Notes: a model not told the origin generated them from the sequence alone. A DNA stretch of 14,875 nt from Acidiferrobacter sp. (GCA_002694065.1 NZKZ01000131.1:2823-17697); one strand, 5' to 3'. Numbered from the stretch's first letter, positions 1-7,061 are shown. Numbers and translations are program-made.

Positions 1-1295
1 ACCAGATCCGACAGGTCTTCCCTGACCATGGGCTGGTTCGTCGGAATCACCACCACTTCGAGTCCGTAGATCTGCTGAAACTCAACCGACTCGGTATCAG
101 CGGTACCAGTCATGCCGGAGAGTCGGTCATAGAGCCTGAACAGATTCTGGAAGGTAATCGAGGCAAGCGTCTGGTTCTCCTGCTGAATGGCAACACCCTC
201 TTTGGCCTCTACCGCCTGATGCAGCCCCTCCGACCATCTTCTTCCAGCCATCATTCTTCCGGAAAATTCATCAATAATGACGATCTGTCCGTCTCTCACG
301 ATGTAATCCACGTCTCGTTGAAAGAGAGAGTGTGCGCGCAGCCCTGCATAAAGGTGATGCATAAGACTGATGTTGCCAACATCGTAAAGACTTGAGTCTT
401 CATCCAGCAGACCGGCTTCGGAAAGCAGGCGCTCAGCGTTTTCGTGCCCGGCCTCGGTCAACGATACCTGACGGGTCTTCTCATCGACGCTGAAGTCACC
501 CGGCCCTTCTTCTTCCTCCGGACCTTCCGCCGATTCCTCGGCAGGCGCCTGACGCTCAAGCGCCGGAATGATTTTGTCAATCCGGGTGTAAAGATCACTG
601 CTGTCTTCTGCAGGCCCTGAGATAATCAGCGGCGTACGCGCCTCATCAATCAGGATGGAATCCACCTCGTCGACGATCGCAAAATCGAGCGAACGCTGAA
701 CACGGTCTTCGGCACTGAAAGCCATGTTGTCACGCAGGTAATCGAACCCAAACTCGTTGTTGGTGCCATAGACGATATCGCAGGCGTAGGCCGCCCGTTT
801 GGTCGCGCTGTCCTGACCCGACAACACCACCCCCACCGAAAGACCGAGATAGCCGTAGATCTGGCCCATCCAGTCTGCATCACGCTGGGCGAGATAATCA
901 TTTACCGTAACCACATGCACGGTATTGCCGCAAACTGCATTGAGGTACGCCGGCAGGGTGGCCACGAGGGTCTTTCCCTCTCCCGTGCGCATCTCCGCAA
1001 TCTTGCCGTCGTTGAGTACCATGCCTCCGATGAGTTGGACATCAAAGTGACGCATCTTTAGCGTCCGTCGGGAGGCCTCCCTGACTACCGCAAACGCCTC
1101 GACCAGAAGTTCCTGCGGCCCTTCACCCGCCCCGGCGCGTTGGCGGAATTCGTCCGTTTTTGCCTTGAGCTCAGTGTCTGAGAGGCCTTCCAGCGACGGC
1201 TCCAAGGCATTGATCTTGTCAGCAAGCGTGCTCAATTTGCGCAAAAGGCGCTGATTTCGGCTGCCAAAAATTTTTGTTGCGACTTTGCTGAACAT
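1..1295 (-). CDS. secA: SecA, preprotein translocase ATPase (N-terminal part, cut by window edge)
   Basis: SecA is the cytoplasmic ATPase that drives unfolded preproteins through the SecYEG channel. The visible 431 residues cover nucleotide-binding domain 1 and the preprotein cross-linking region; the rest lies beyond the left edge. Seen directly: start MFSKVATKIFG, Walker A TGEGKT at residues 104-109, Walker B at 207-210 (IVDE) followed by VDSILIDEART, and the motifs GTNNEFGFDYLRDN (177-190) and IDEFSGRMM (341-349). These match E. coli SecA almost position for position. An acidic, Glu/Pro-rich stretch lies at about 248-266 in the variable part of the cross-linking domain. The ATG at 1295 gives the canonical N-terminus; no strong Shine-Dalgarno precedes it, only a weak AAAG. 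The gene is divergent from dciA. No SecM-like arrest gene lies upstream, so SecM-type control as in E. coli is unlikely. Confidence 0.97.
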   Translation of the reverse strand, partial: MFSKVATKIFGSRNQRLLRKLSTLADKINALEPSLEGLSDTELKAKTDEFRQRAGAGEGPQELLVEAFAVVREASRRTLKMRHFDVQLIGGMVLNDGKIAEMRTGEGKTLVATLPAYLNAVCGNTVHVVTVNDYLAQRDADWMGQIYGYLGLSVGVVLSGQDSATKRAAYACDIVYGTNNEFGFDYLRDNMAFSAEDRVQRSLDFAIVDEVDSILIDEARTPLIISGPAEDSSDLYTRIDKIIPALERQAPAEESAEGPEEEEGPGDFSVDEKTRQVSLTEAGHENAERLLSEAGLLDEDSSLYDVGNISLMHHLYAGLRAHSLFQRDVDYIVRDGQIVIIDEFSGRMMAGRRWSEGLHQAVEAKEGVAIQQENQTLASITFQNLFRLYDRLSGMTGTADTESVEFQQIYGLEVVVIPTNQPMVREDLSDL

Positions 1296-1417
1296 CGAAT
1301 TGATCTTTAGAAAGTGGTTAAATGACCGCGCGGGCCGAACAAGCCCACAGATAAGACCACGCACAGACACCTGGTCTCATACTGAAAAATTTCGCGACTG
1401 AACCTCTAAATTTTATC
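1296..1417. promoter_or_regulatory. Divergent secA/dciA intergenic region with a small hairpin
   Basis: These 122 bases must hold the start signals for both secA (leftward) and dciA (rightward). I found no pair of -35 and -10 boxes good enough to call for either gene. In the secA transcript sense there is a 6-bp hairpin with a 7-base loop (stem GTGGGC with GCCCGC, one G-T pair, at 1330-1348), about 35-53 bases ahead of the secA ATG. The sequence just before the dciA ATG is AT-rich and has no Shine-Dalgarno, so dciA could have a very short leader. The promoter function is inferred from the divergent arrangement only. Confidence 0.45.
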
Positions 1418-1873
1418 ATGGCCGACAATTCTTTCACTCGTATGGGCAGTCTGCTTGCCAACGTGCCCGAACTGCAGCAGGCAAAAGATGTGCGCATGAC
1501 GAAGGCCGAGCAGATAGCGTGGCGGGCCGCAGCGGGCAAGGATATCTCCGATCACACCGTGATCAAGGCCGACCGGGGAGAGTGGCAAATCACTGCCGAT
1601 TCCCCGGTGTGGGGTGACGCGGTCAGACAGCGTCAGGCAGAAATACTCGATGCCCTGCATAGGGCGAATATTGAAATCCGCGCACTGAAGATCAAAGTCC
1701 GTCCGCGCCATACTTCGCCAAGGCCGGCAACCTCTGACGACGAAAACTCTCGAAGAAGTCTGGATTCAAAAACAGCCGGCTTGCTCGCTCAGACCGCTGA
1801 CGGACTCAAGTCCCAGGATCTTGCCCAAGCAGTCAAACGTCTCAGTCGTCACGGACACCGCGAATCGGACTAA
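1418..1873 (+). CDS. dciA: DciA-like DUF721 protein, replicative helicase loader
   Basis: Likely DciA, the protein that helps load the DnaB helicase in bacteria lacking DnaC/DnaI-type loaders. The 151-residue product has the DUF721 pattern: an early Trp (W35), a short region around SDHT (44-47), then a strand-rich stretch (EWQITADSPVW, 55-65), a helix (GDAVRQRQAEILDAL) and the final strand IRALKIKVRP (87-96). The tail from about residue 100 is polar, with a possible amphipathic helix near its end (LAQAVKRLSRHGH). In studied DciA proteins the C-terminal part is disordered and contributes to DnaB binding. A position next to secA is typical of gammaproteobacterial dciA; lpxC, another frequent neighbour, is not visible. 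The gene converges on cpoB with only 6 bases between stop codons. No clear Shine-Dalgarno precedes the ATG; an ATG at 1442 is a possible alternative. Confidence 0.8.
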   Translation: MADNSFTRMGSLLANVPELQQAKDVRMTKAEQIAWRAAAGKDISDHTVIKADRGEWQITADSPVWGDAVRQRQAEILDALHRANIEIRALKIKVRPRHTSPRPATSDDENSRRSLDSKTAGLLAQTADGLKSQDLAQAVKRLSRHGHRESD

Positions 1874-1879
1874 TCCAGA

Positions 1880-2530
1880 TCAATAACCCTGCGCGGCAAG
1901 ATCCTCAAGCAGCGCCTTCGCGAGATCCAGAATCTCCCTGTCCGGGGATAACTCCAACAAATCCTCGAGCACGCCTCGCGCTTCTTGATATTGCCGAAGT
2001 TCGAAATAGCTCGCACCCAATCTCAGTCGTGCCGCCTCACCAAAGGCGCTGTCCGGAAAGTAATCAAGCAAGGTGGTCATCACAGTCACGGCGTCATCAA
2101 ATCCGCGCACCAGGTAGCGTGATTCACCCAACCAATACCATCCCTGATCGGCGAGTAGACTCTGCGGGTAGTCCCGAAGGAACGTCACGAATCCCTGAGC
2201 GGCATCGAGATAACGCGCCATACGGAACGCACCCAGCGCGGCGTCATAGACTTTCTGCTCTTGGAGCTCGATTGAGTTCGACCGTGGTGCCTCCCGCTTT
2301 TGGGGCGACAAAACAGACAGCGTCGTAACCAGATGCGTACTCCCCGAGCCGGTCCCGACCTCAACTGATTCCACTGCCTGGGCTGGCTGGGTGGAAAGGT
2401 CTAAATCCTTGTTTTGGCTATTTAATTCCTGAGCGTATATCGAGCCCGGCAGAAAGAGGAGAAGGAAGCCGAGCGTCCCAGCCTGAACCACTGGTGACCC
2501 GCGCCGGAACAACAAGTGACCGCATCTCAC
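1880..2530 (-). CDS. cpoB: CpoB/YbgF-like periplasmic TPR protein of the Tol-Pal cluster
   Basis: CpoB links the Tol-Pal machine to PBP1B and peptidoglycan synthesis at division. From a GTG at 2530 the product is 216 residues: a signal peptide (Arg-rich start, hydrophobic stretch TLGFLLLFLPG, cleavage probably after SIYA33), a polar linker (34-88), then tetratricopeptide-like helices at about 89-212. Visible TPR landmarks are YLDAAQGFVTFLRDYP (107-122), WYWLGESRYL (131-140) and ARLRLGASYFELRQY (167-181). The same frame stays open to an ATG at 2719, but that start lies inside pal and would bury the signal peptide, so GTG is preferred; its Shine-Dalgarno is weak. E. coli CpoB has a trimerising coiled coil between signal peptide and TPRs; here that part is short and not heptad-like. 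It is the last gene of the cluster, 55 bases after pal. Confidence 0.85.
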   Translation of the reverse strand: MRCGHLLFRRGSPVVQAGTLGFLLLFLPGSIYAQELNSQNKDLDLSTQPAQAVESVEVGTGSGSTHLVTTLSVLSPQKREAPRSNSIELQEQKVYDAALGAFRMARYLDAAQGFVTFLRDYPQSLLADQGWYWLGESRYLVRGFDDAVTVMTTLLDYFPDSAFGEAARLRLGASYFELRQYQEARGVLEDLLELSPDREILDLAKALLEDLAAQGY

Positions 2531-2585
2531 GACCAGTCGATCTGACGTAGCCGCGAGACGCGCTGAGAAAGGCGAAATGGATTGA

Positions 2586-3140
2586 CTAGTAGAGAATTTC
2601 GACGCGGCGGTTAAGAGACCAGGCACTCTCGTCCTGACCCATCGAGATCGGACGCTCTTCACCGTACGAAATGGTGCGGATGGCATCCGGCGCAACACCC
2701 ATCGCCTGGAAGATTTCACTTACCGCATTTGCACGGCGCTCACCCAAAGCCAGGTTGTACTCACGCGTGCCCCGCTCGTCAGCGTGCCCCTCGAGCACGA
2801 CAGCCATACCCGGGTTATTGGAAAGATATTGTGCATGCGCCTCGACCACGCGCTGCGCTTCCGGTGTCAGGTTGGAGCTGTCGAAATCAAAATACACAAC
2901 CCGCTGTCCCAGCGGATCGTCCATATCCGCGTCGTCCTGGTCGATCGTGATGATCTCGCCTGCGGTCGCATCATCAGAACCCACGGCAGAAGCAGACGCG
3001 TCAGTGATGACTTCTGCCCCACTACCGCCGATCGTGGCATCTTCCACCTCTACCGTCCCGCCTTTTTTCTTCGAAGCGGCACAGCCGGCAAGCGTTACCC
3101 CAAGAAAGAGCACCATTAAAATCGTCCAGAATCTTTGCAT
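2586..3140 (-). CDS. pal: Pal, peptidoglycan-associated outer-membrane lipoprotein
   Basis: Pal anchors the outer membrane to peptidoglycan and is the outer-membrane end of the Tol-Pal system, binding TolB in alternation with the cell wall. The 184-residue product begins with a lipoprotein signal (MQRFWTILMVLFLGVTLAGC, lipobox LAGC, Cys20). The residue after Cys is Ala, not Asp, which fits export to the outer membrane. A polar, acidic linker (about 21-75) leads to the OmpA-like peptidoglycan-binding domain, with VVYFDFDSSNLTPEA, GHADERGTREYNLALGERRA and the C-terminal NRRVEILY. An AGGAG Shine-Dalgarno (3148-3152) sits 7 bases before the ATG. Upstream is a 192-base gap to tolB, so pal may also have its own start signal; cpoB follows 55 bases downstream. 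Confidence 0.97.
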   Translation of the reverse strand: MQRFWTILMVLFLGVTLAGCAASKKKGGTVEVEDATIGGSGAEVITDASASAVGSDDATAGEIITIDQDDADMDDPLGQRVVYFDFDSSNLTPEAQRVVEAHAQYLSNNPGMAVVLEGHADERGTREYNLALGERRANAVSEIFQAMGVAPDAIRTISYGEERPISMGQDESAWSLNRRVEILY

Positions 3141-3142
3141 CT

Positions 3143-3199
3143 TCAGTCTCCTGTATTCGGGCCAGAAAAGCTTTGCTCGGCTTTCTCGCGCTCCTTCAT
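3143..3199 (-). other. Possible 18-codon upstream reading frame before pal
   Basis: In the pal leader an ATG at 3199 opens a frame encoding MKEREKAEQSFSGPNTGD. It ends with TGA two bases before the pal ATG, so it reads through the pal Shine-Dalgarno (3148-3152). Its own upstream sequence offers only a weak AAAGAA. If translated, it could couple or modulate pal translation. I recognise no homologue, and a frame this short can occur by chance. Confidence 0.15.
3164..3186 (-). other. Hairpin in the pal leader
   Basis: On the transcript strand, AGAAAGC (3186-3180) can pair with GCTTTTCT (3171-3164) across an 8-base loop, with one bulged base. It lies 11 bases ahead of the pal Shine-Dalgarno. There is no following U-tract, so it is not a typical terminator. 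A role in RNA stability or translation is only an inference. Confidence 0.3.
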
Positions 3200-3272
3200 C
3201 GATTGGTTCTTTAAATTCTTAGTCTTTCCGTATTTCGACTTTTAACCGATTACAAATTAACACCGCTTCTTT

Positions 3273-3293
3273 TCTCACTTTTTCTCTCACTTT
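3273..3293. repeat. Short tandem-like direct repeat in the tolB-pal gap
   Basis: TCTCACTTT occurs at 3273-3281 and again at 3285-3293, a period of 12 bases, in a pyrimidine-rich tract. On the transcript strand this reads AAAGTGAGA twice. It is just downstream of tolB. Function is unknown; it may be simple low-complexity sequence. Confidence 0.5.
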
Positions 3294-3332
3294 GTCCGGT
3301 CCTGCCATCCGACCTGCCGGTTAACCGCTCCG

Positions 3333-4679
3333 TCAGCGGCTTGCGGCCCAGGCGGGTTCCCGAACATCACCGTCGGTCAACTTCAGCACCTGCCTGACCC
3401 GACCATCCGCTGAGACTGCTGCGAGCACTCCTTCGCTTCCCATTCGGGTCGCATAAAGAATCATCGCACCATTAGGCGAGAAAGTCGGCGACTCATCAAG
3501 TGTACCGTCTGTCAGGACATCGGTTCTACCACTCTCTGGATAGAATACACCAATCTGATAACCCGCGCCCTGCCCGCGGTTGGTCACCAGAACAAGCCGG
3601 TTGCCTATGGGGTCGTACGACGCTCCCGCGTTTTCCTTGCCCTCCCGGGTCAACCGCTCTGCCTTGCCCCCGTTTCGGCTTACCCGGTAAATATGGGGTC
3701 GACCATTGCGATCAGACGTGAATACCAGATATCGTCCATCGGGAGACCAGGCGGGCTCTGTGTCGATAGCCGGGTGTTTGGTCACTCGGCGCATTTCTCC
3801 GGATGAGACTCCCAGCACATAGATGTCTGTGTTTCCCTTGGCAGAGACTGTCAACGCAAGCGATTTGCCGTCTGGAGACCATGCAGGCGCACTGGCCGAG
3901 CCATCAAAACGCGCAACGGGGCGGCGGCTGCCGGTGCTGATATCCTGCAGCCACACGTTCGCCCCGGAGCGGTTATCCGAAAACGAAACATAAGCCAGCC
4001 ATTGGCCATTGGGCGACCAGGCAGGAGATAACACGGGCAAATTGGTTGTCTTGAGAATCTGCTGGGAGTTGTGGCCGTCCGAATCTGCAATCATCAACTG
4101 GTAGACCCGATCGTTCTCTTCAGTGATATTCATCGTGACGTAGGCGATGCGAGTATCGAATGCGCCTTTGATCCCTGTCATCTCGTAAAAAATACGGTCA
4201 CTGATCTGGTGCGCCACCTGTCTCAACTGATCGGCGCTTGCGGTGTAGCGCAAAGCCACCTTCACCCGCTCTCGATAAACATCCAGCAATTGAAAACTCA
4301 CCTCGAACCTGTCGGGGCCTTTTTCTGTAATACGGCCAACCACCAGCGCTTCCGCCTTGATGAGACGCCAGTCCTTATAGCGCACTTCGGACACCTCACT
4401 GGGTCGACTCAGAAAGTCCGCGGGAGGCAACAGTTCAAATCGCCCGGAACGATGCAGATCCGCAGCAACGATGCCGCGCAGATTTGCCGGCGGATTACCT
4501 GTGCCGTGCCAACGAAAAGGCACGGCAGCAATCGGAATCCCCGACTTTTCACCTTGGGTGATCTCGATCGTCAGCGCGCCTGCTGCTGTGCCCGGCTGGA
4601 TCAATGCCATGGCAACGGCAAAGATCAGCATGACTGCATGTTGAAAGCCTTTGATTGAGTTCACTTTCTTTGAGGGCAT
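3333..4679 (-). CDS. tolB: TolB, periplasmic beta-propeller of the Tol-Pal system
   Basis: TolB is a periplasmic protein that shuttles between Pal and TolA and releases Pal from peptidoglycan. From the ATG at 4679 the product is 448 residues (E. coli TolB is about 430). It has a signal peptide (MPSKKVNSIKGFQ, then hydrophobic AVMLIFAVAMALI, likely cleavage after AGA35). The N-terminal domain includes GIPIAAVPF and GIVAADLHRSGRF and ends near TGIKGAFDTRIAYV. The C-terminal beta-propeller has repeated blades marked by PAWSPNGQWLAYVS, PAWSPDGKSLAL, PAWSPDGRYLVFTSDRNGRP and SPNGAMILYATR. The same frame also opens at a TTG (4709) that overlaps tolA; the ATG gives the better signal peptide and lies 7 bases after the tolA stop. 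A 192-base gap separates tolB from pal. Confidence 0.97.
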   Translation of the reverse strand: MPSKKVNSIKGFQHAVMLIFAVAMALIQPGTAAGALTIEITQGEKSGIPIAAVPFRWHGTGNPPANLRGIVAADLHRSGRFELLPPADFLSRPSEVSEVRYKDWRLIKAEALVVGRITEKGPDRFEVSFQLLDVYRERVKVALRYTASADQLRQVAHQISDRIFYEMTGIKGAFDTRIAYVTMNITEENDRVYQLMIADSDGHNSQQILKTTNLPVLSPAWSPNGQWLAYVSFSDNRSGANVWLQDISTGSRRPVARFDGSASAPAWSPDGKSLALTVSAKGNTDIYVLGVSSGEMRRVTKHPAIDTEPAWSPDGRYLVFTSDRNGRPHIYRVSRNGGKAERLTREGKENAGASYDPIGNRLVLVTNRGQGAGYQIGVFYPESGRTDVLTDGTLDESPTFSPNGAMILYATRMGSEGVLAAVSADGRVRQVLKLTDGDVREPAWAASR

Positions 4680-4686
4680 ATTGGGC

Positions 4687-5409
4687 TCATGATTCGGGTT
4701 TGAAGACAAAATTAAATTCTTTCAGATACTCGTAAAAACGGGCCTCGCCCGGAAAAGGAAGCGGGGACGCCTTGAAAATAGCATTTTCTGCCGATTCATC
4801 CAAACGCGCGTTGCCGCTGCTTCGGGTCATCTTCACGGAGAGTACATTTCCCTGCCGATCTACCTTGACAAGAAACGCGACGCTTAGGCCAGAGAAGTCG
4901 CCAGGCTCGCTCCAATTCTTTTCAACCTGCTCCTTGATCGCCCAAGCCACGGCACCAAAAGCGGAGACGGCCTCACTCTCGTCACGCTCAGCTTGAGCTT
5001 TAGCCTCGGCAGCTTTTTTTGCTTTTTCGGCCTCTTTGCGTTTTCTTTCAGCTTCGGCCTTACGCTTTTTCTCGGCTTCGGCTTTTTTCTTTTTCTCCGC
5101 TTCTAGTTTCTTTTTGCGCTCGGCCTCTTTTTTCTTCTTCTCTTCGGCTTTTCGCTTTTCTTCCGCTTTTCGTTTTTTCTCGGCTTCGGCTTTTTTCTTC
5201 TTTTCTTCGATTCGCCGCTTTTCCCGCTCTATCGCGGCAAGGTCAATCGCCTTGGCCTGAACCGGTTTTGCGGGCGCAGGCGTCACGGCTTGAGGCTGAA
5301 TCAGAAGACTGACACCCAGCAACGCCCCAAAGACGATATGGATAACAACCGCGTAAATGAAGGCCCGCACAGGGGTGCCGACGTTTCGCGAAGTGCGGCG
5401 CACTGGCAA
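4687..5409 (-). CDS. tolA: TolA, inner-membrane energy-transducing stalk of Tol-Pal
   Basis: TolA is anchored by one membrane helix, driven by TolQ-TolR, and reaches across the periplasm to TolB and Pal. The 240-residue product has a short basic cytoplasmic end and a membrane segment at about 15-37. Its His24 lies where E. coli TolA has the conserved intramembrane His22. Then come a Pro/Ala hinge (38-52), a charged helical stalk (about 58-145) built mostly of Lys, Glu, Arg and Ala, and the C-terminal domain (about 148-240, with WAIKEQVEKNW and VKVDRQGNVLSVKM). It is much shorter than E. coli TolA (421 residues), mainly in the stalk. The gene starts at TTG immediately after the tolR TGA; a GTG two codons later (5403) is an alternative. 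No clear Shine-Dalgarno is seen, so translation is probably coupled to tolR. Confidence 0.93.
   Translation of the reverse strand: MPVRRTSRNVGTPVRAFIYAVVIHIVFGALLGVSLLIQPQAVTPAPAKPVQAKAIDLAAIEREKRRIEEKKKKAEAEKKRKAEEKRKAEEKKKKEAERKKKLEAEKKKKAEAEKKRKAEAERKRKEAEKAKKAAEAKAQAERDESEAVSAFGAVAWAIKEQVEKNWSEPGDFSGLSVAFLVKVDRQGNVLSVKMTRSSGNARLDESAENAIFKASPLPFPGEARFYEYLKEFNFVFKPES
5053..5205. repeat. Internal duplication inside the tolA stalk coding region
   Basis: TolA residues 69-83 and 105-119 are identical (EKKKKAEAEKKRKAE). The corresponding DNA contains a 26-base exact repeat at 5066-5091 and 5174-5199, with a period of 108 bases (36 codons). The flanks differ at synonymous positions, which fits an old in-frame duplication or convergence under low-complexity selection. 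Confidence 0.75.
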
Positions 5410-5826
5410 TCAGTTATCTAGGGAATCGGTTACCAACCCAACCCCGGGGACGCCCGCCTGCTGCAACAGCACCATTGCCTGCACCACTGCGTCGTAACGC
5501 ACGCTCTTGTCTGCGCGCACGAGAAACTCTGTCTCGGGGCTATTGCGCATCACAATGTCGGCTTTGACCCGGATCTCTTGAAGCGTCTCGATCGGATCCG
5601 GATCATCGTTGATGAAGTACTGCTCATTTTTATCCACGTGGACAACAAAAGGCTCAGTACTCTTTTCCGAAACGGCTTTTGCGCTTGCCTGGGGCAATTC
5701 GACGCTGACCCCCTCCATCAGCAAAGGGGCCGTAACCATGAAAATCACTAGCAATACCAGCATGACGTCGATATACGGCACCACATTGATCTCGCTCATC
5801 TGGCGTTTGTGACGACGGGGGCGCAT
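5410..5826 (-). CDS. tolR: TolR, ExbD-family proton-channel subunit
   Basis: TolR forms the proton-driven motor with TolQ and transmits energy to TolA. The 138-residue product is typical in length. It has a basic N-terminus, the sequence SEINVVPYIDVMLVLLVIF with the channel aspartate at Asp20 inside the single membrane helix (about 16-36), and a periplasmic domain ending in QAGVPGVGLVTDSLDN. The start is ATG at 5826, 15 bases after the tolQ stop, with AAGG about 8 bases upstream. Its TGA is followed directly by the tolA TTG start. Confidence 0.97.
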   Translation of the reverse strand: MRPRRHKRQMSEINVVPYIDVMLVLLVIFMVTAPLLMEGVSVELPQASAKAVSEKSTEPFVVHVDKNEQYFINDDPDPIETLQEIRVKADIVMRNSPETEFLVRADKSVRYDAVVQAMVLLQQAGVPGVGLVTDSLDN

Positions 5827-5841
5827 GGGGCGGCCTTGTCC

Positions 5842-6558
5842 CTATCCGCGTCGGCGGCCGCTGACCGCTTGGCGGTTAACGATACTCGCGAATTCCTCAA
5901 CGAATACGTCATAGCGGGCGATCAAGGACTCCGCTCCAGCCGAGAACCGGTTATAGGCAATCACCGCAGGAATGGCCGCAAACAAACCCATCGCGGTCGC
6001 AATCAGGGCTTCGGAAATACCCGGAGCCACCGTGGCAATTGACACGCTCTGCAAGGCGCCCAGGGACCGGAACGAGTTCATGATCCCCCAGACCGTGCCG
6101 AAAAGGCCGACATAAGGACTGGTTGATCCCACTGTGGCGAGGAACGGCAGACGGGACTCAAGCGTCTCAATCTCCCTGCTCAGCGCGACACGCATGGCCC
6201 GCTGTACCCCCTCGACCAGATCAGTTCTTTCAACGGACGCATTGCCCGCGAGACGGCTGTATTCACGATACCCGGCAACAAAGATGCTGGTCATCCCAAC
6301 CGGCTCTTCGCCACTTTCGCTACATCGCCGATAAAGACCGTTTAACTCTCCACCCGACCAGAACTCCGCTTCAAAATCATCTGCTTCCTGGCGCAGTCTC
6401 TTGAGCGTATTCGCTTTGGTAAAGATCACGGTCCAGGAGACCAGCGACGCCGCGACCAGAATCAGCATCACCAACTGCACCAGCAGACTGGCCTGCAAGA
6501 TAAGATCAAGAATCGACAGCGACTCATTGCTGACGGCAATTTTCACAGCTTCGTTCAT
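5842..6558 (-). CDS. tolQ: TolQ, ExbB/MotA-family proton-channel subunit
   Basis: TolQ is the three-helix inner-membrane subunit of the Tol motor. From the ATG at 6558 the product is 238 residues, close to the usual 230. Membrane segments lie at about 18-42, 130-155 (FLATVGSTSPYVGLFGTVWG) and 165-192 (APGISEALIATAMGLFAAIPA); the last two carry the conserved polar residues lining the channel. This ATG overlaps the ybgC TGA (ATGA), and AGGAAGG (6571-6577) lies 12 bases ahead. The longer frame from 6600 adds 14 residues with no family support, so it was not used. Confidence 0.97.
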   Translation of the reverse strand: MNEAVKIAVSNESLSILDLILQASLLVQLVMLILVAASLVSWTVIFTKANTLKRLRQEADDFEAEFWSGGELNGLYRRCSESGEEPVGMTSIFVAGYREYSRLAGNASVERTDLVEGVQRAMRVALSREIETLESRLPFLATVGSTSPYVGLFGTVWGIMNSFRSLGALQSVSIATVAPGISEALIATAMGLFAAIPAVIAYNRFSAGAESLIARYDVFVEEFASIVNRQAVSGRRRG

Positions 6559-6965
6559 GGGGTGTTTTTCCCTTCCTGTATAAATGACGGCAGAGCACAA
6601 GGTCTCAGCGAGACCGGCTCCACGCAGGCGAGGCGGATCTCACCCGCGCATAGTACCTGTTCCGCCGAGGCCACCTGCTGGCGCAAAGTAACGCTGGCTG
6701 GCCGCCGGCGAATCACCTCAACAGACACCTCCAATGCATCGCCAAGGCGTGCTGGCTGGAGAAAATCGAGCTTGGCAGAACGGACGACAAACATCATCTG
6801 CCCCTGCGCTGCGAGTGTTCTGAGATCAATGTCGTAGTGTCGCAACCATTCGGTACGCGCCCGCTCCATAAATTTAAGGTAGTTCGCGTAATACACGATC
6901 CCACCTGCGTCGGTATCCTCATAGTACACCCGGACTGGCCAGACAAAGACTGGGGCGTCCGTCAT
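6555..6965 (-). CDS. ybgC: YbgC, acyl-CoA thioesterase of the Tol-Pal operon
   Basis: YbgC is a hot-dog-fold acyl-CoA thioesterase encoded as first gene of Tol-Pal operons; its cellular role there is unclear, with links to phospholipid synthesis enzymes reported. The 136-residue product from ATG 6965 has WPVRVYYEDTDAGG (9-22), where Asp19 matches the catalytic Asp18 of E. coli YbgC, followed by YYANYLKFMERARTEWLR. A GTG at 6998 would add 11 residues; the ATG matches the E. coli N-terminus better, but neither has a strong Shine-Dalgarno. The 96-base gap after ruvB is the likely place for a Tol operon promoter, though I could not pick one out. The stop overlaps the tolQ start. Confidence 0.93.
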   Translation of the reverse strand: MTDAPVFVWPVRVYYEDTDAGGIVYYANYLKFMERARTEWLRHYDIDLRTLAAQGQMMFVVRSAKLDFLQPARLGDALEVSVEVIRRRPASVTLRQQVASAEQVLCAGEIRLACVEPVSLRPCALPSFIQEGKNTP

Positions 6966-7061
6966 CAGTTCGACAGCCCCGGGAATTTCAGGGTCCACAC
7001 CCTATCGCAAATCGCCGGCACGCCGATGGCGGGCAAATGAGCATTTCCTGACCTTTTCATG

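Noticed and set aside
2531..2719. N-terminal extension of cpoB to an upstream ATG
   Set aside because: It lies mostly inside pal and would place a long non-family segment before an obvious signal peptide.
2671..3222. A 183-codon plus-strand frame across pal and its leader
   Set aside because: It is antisense to pal and shows no recognisable product; the pal lipoprotein explains the region.
4071..4658. A 195-codon plus-strand frame
   Set aside because: It lies wholly antisense to the strongly supported tolB and shows no recognisable motif.
5019..5312. Phe/Ser/Leu-rich plus-strand frames that look like membrane proteins
   Set aside because: They are the reverse complement of the Lys/Glu-rich TolA stalk, which automatically reads as Phe/Ser/Leu.
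6966..6998. GTG start of ybgC 11 codons upstream
   Set aside because: The extra residues have no match to the E. coli N-terminus, and the ATG at 6965 fits the family length. It cannot be fully excluded.
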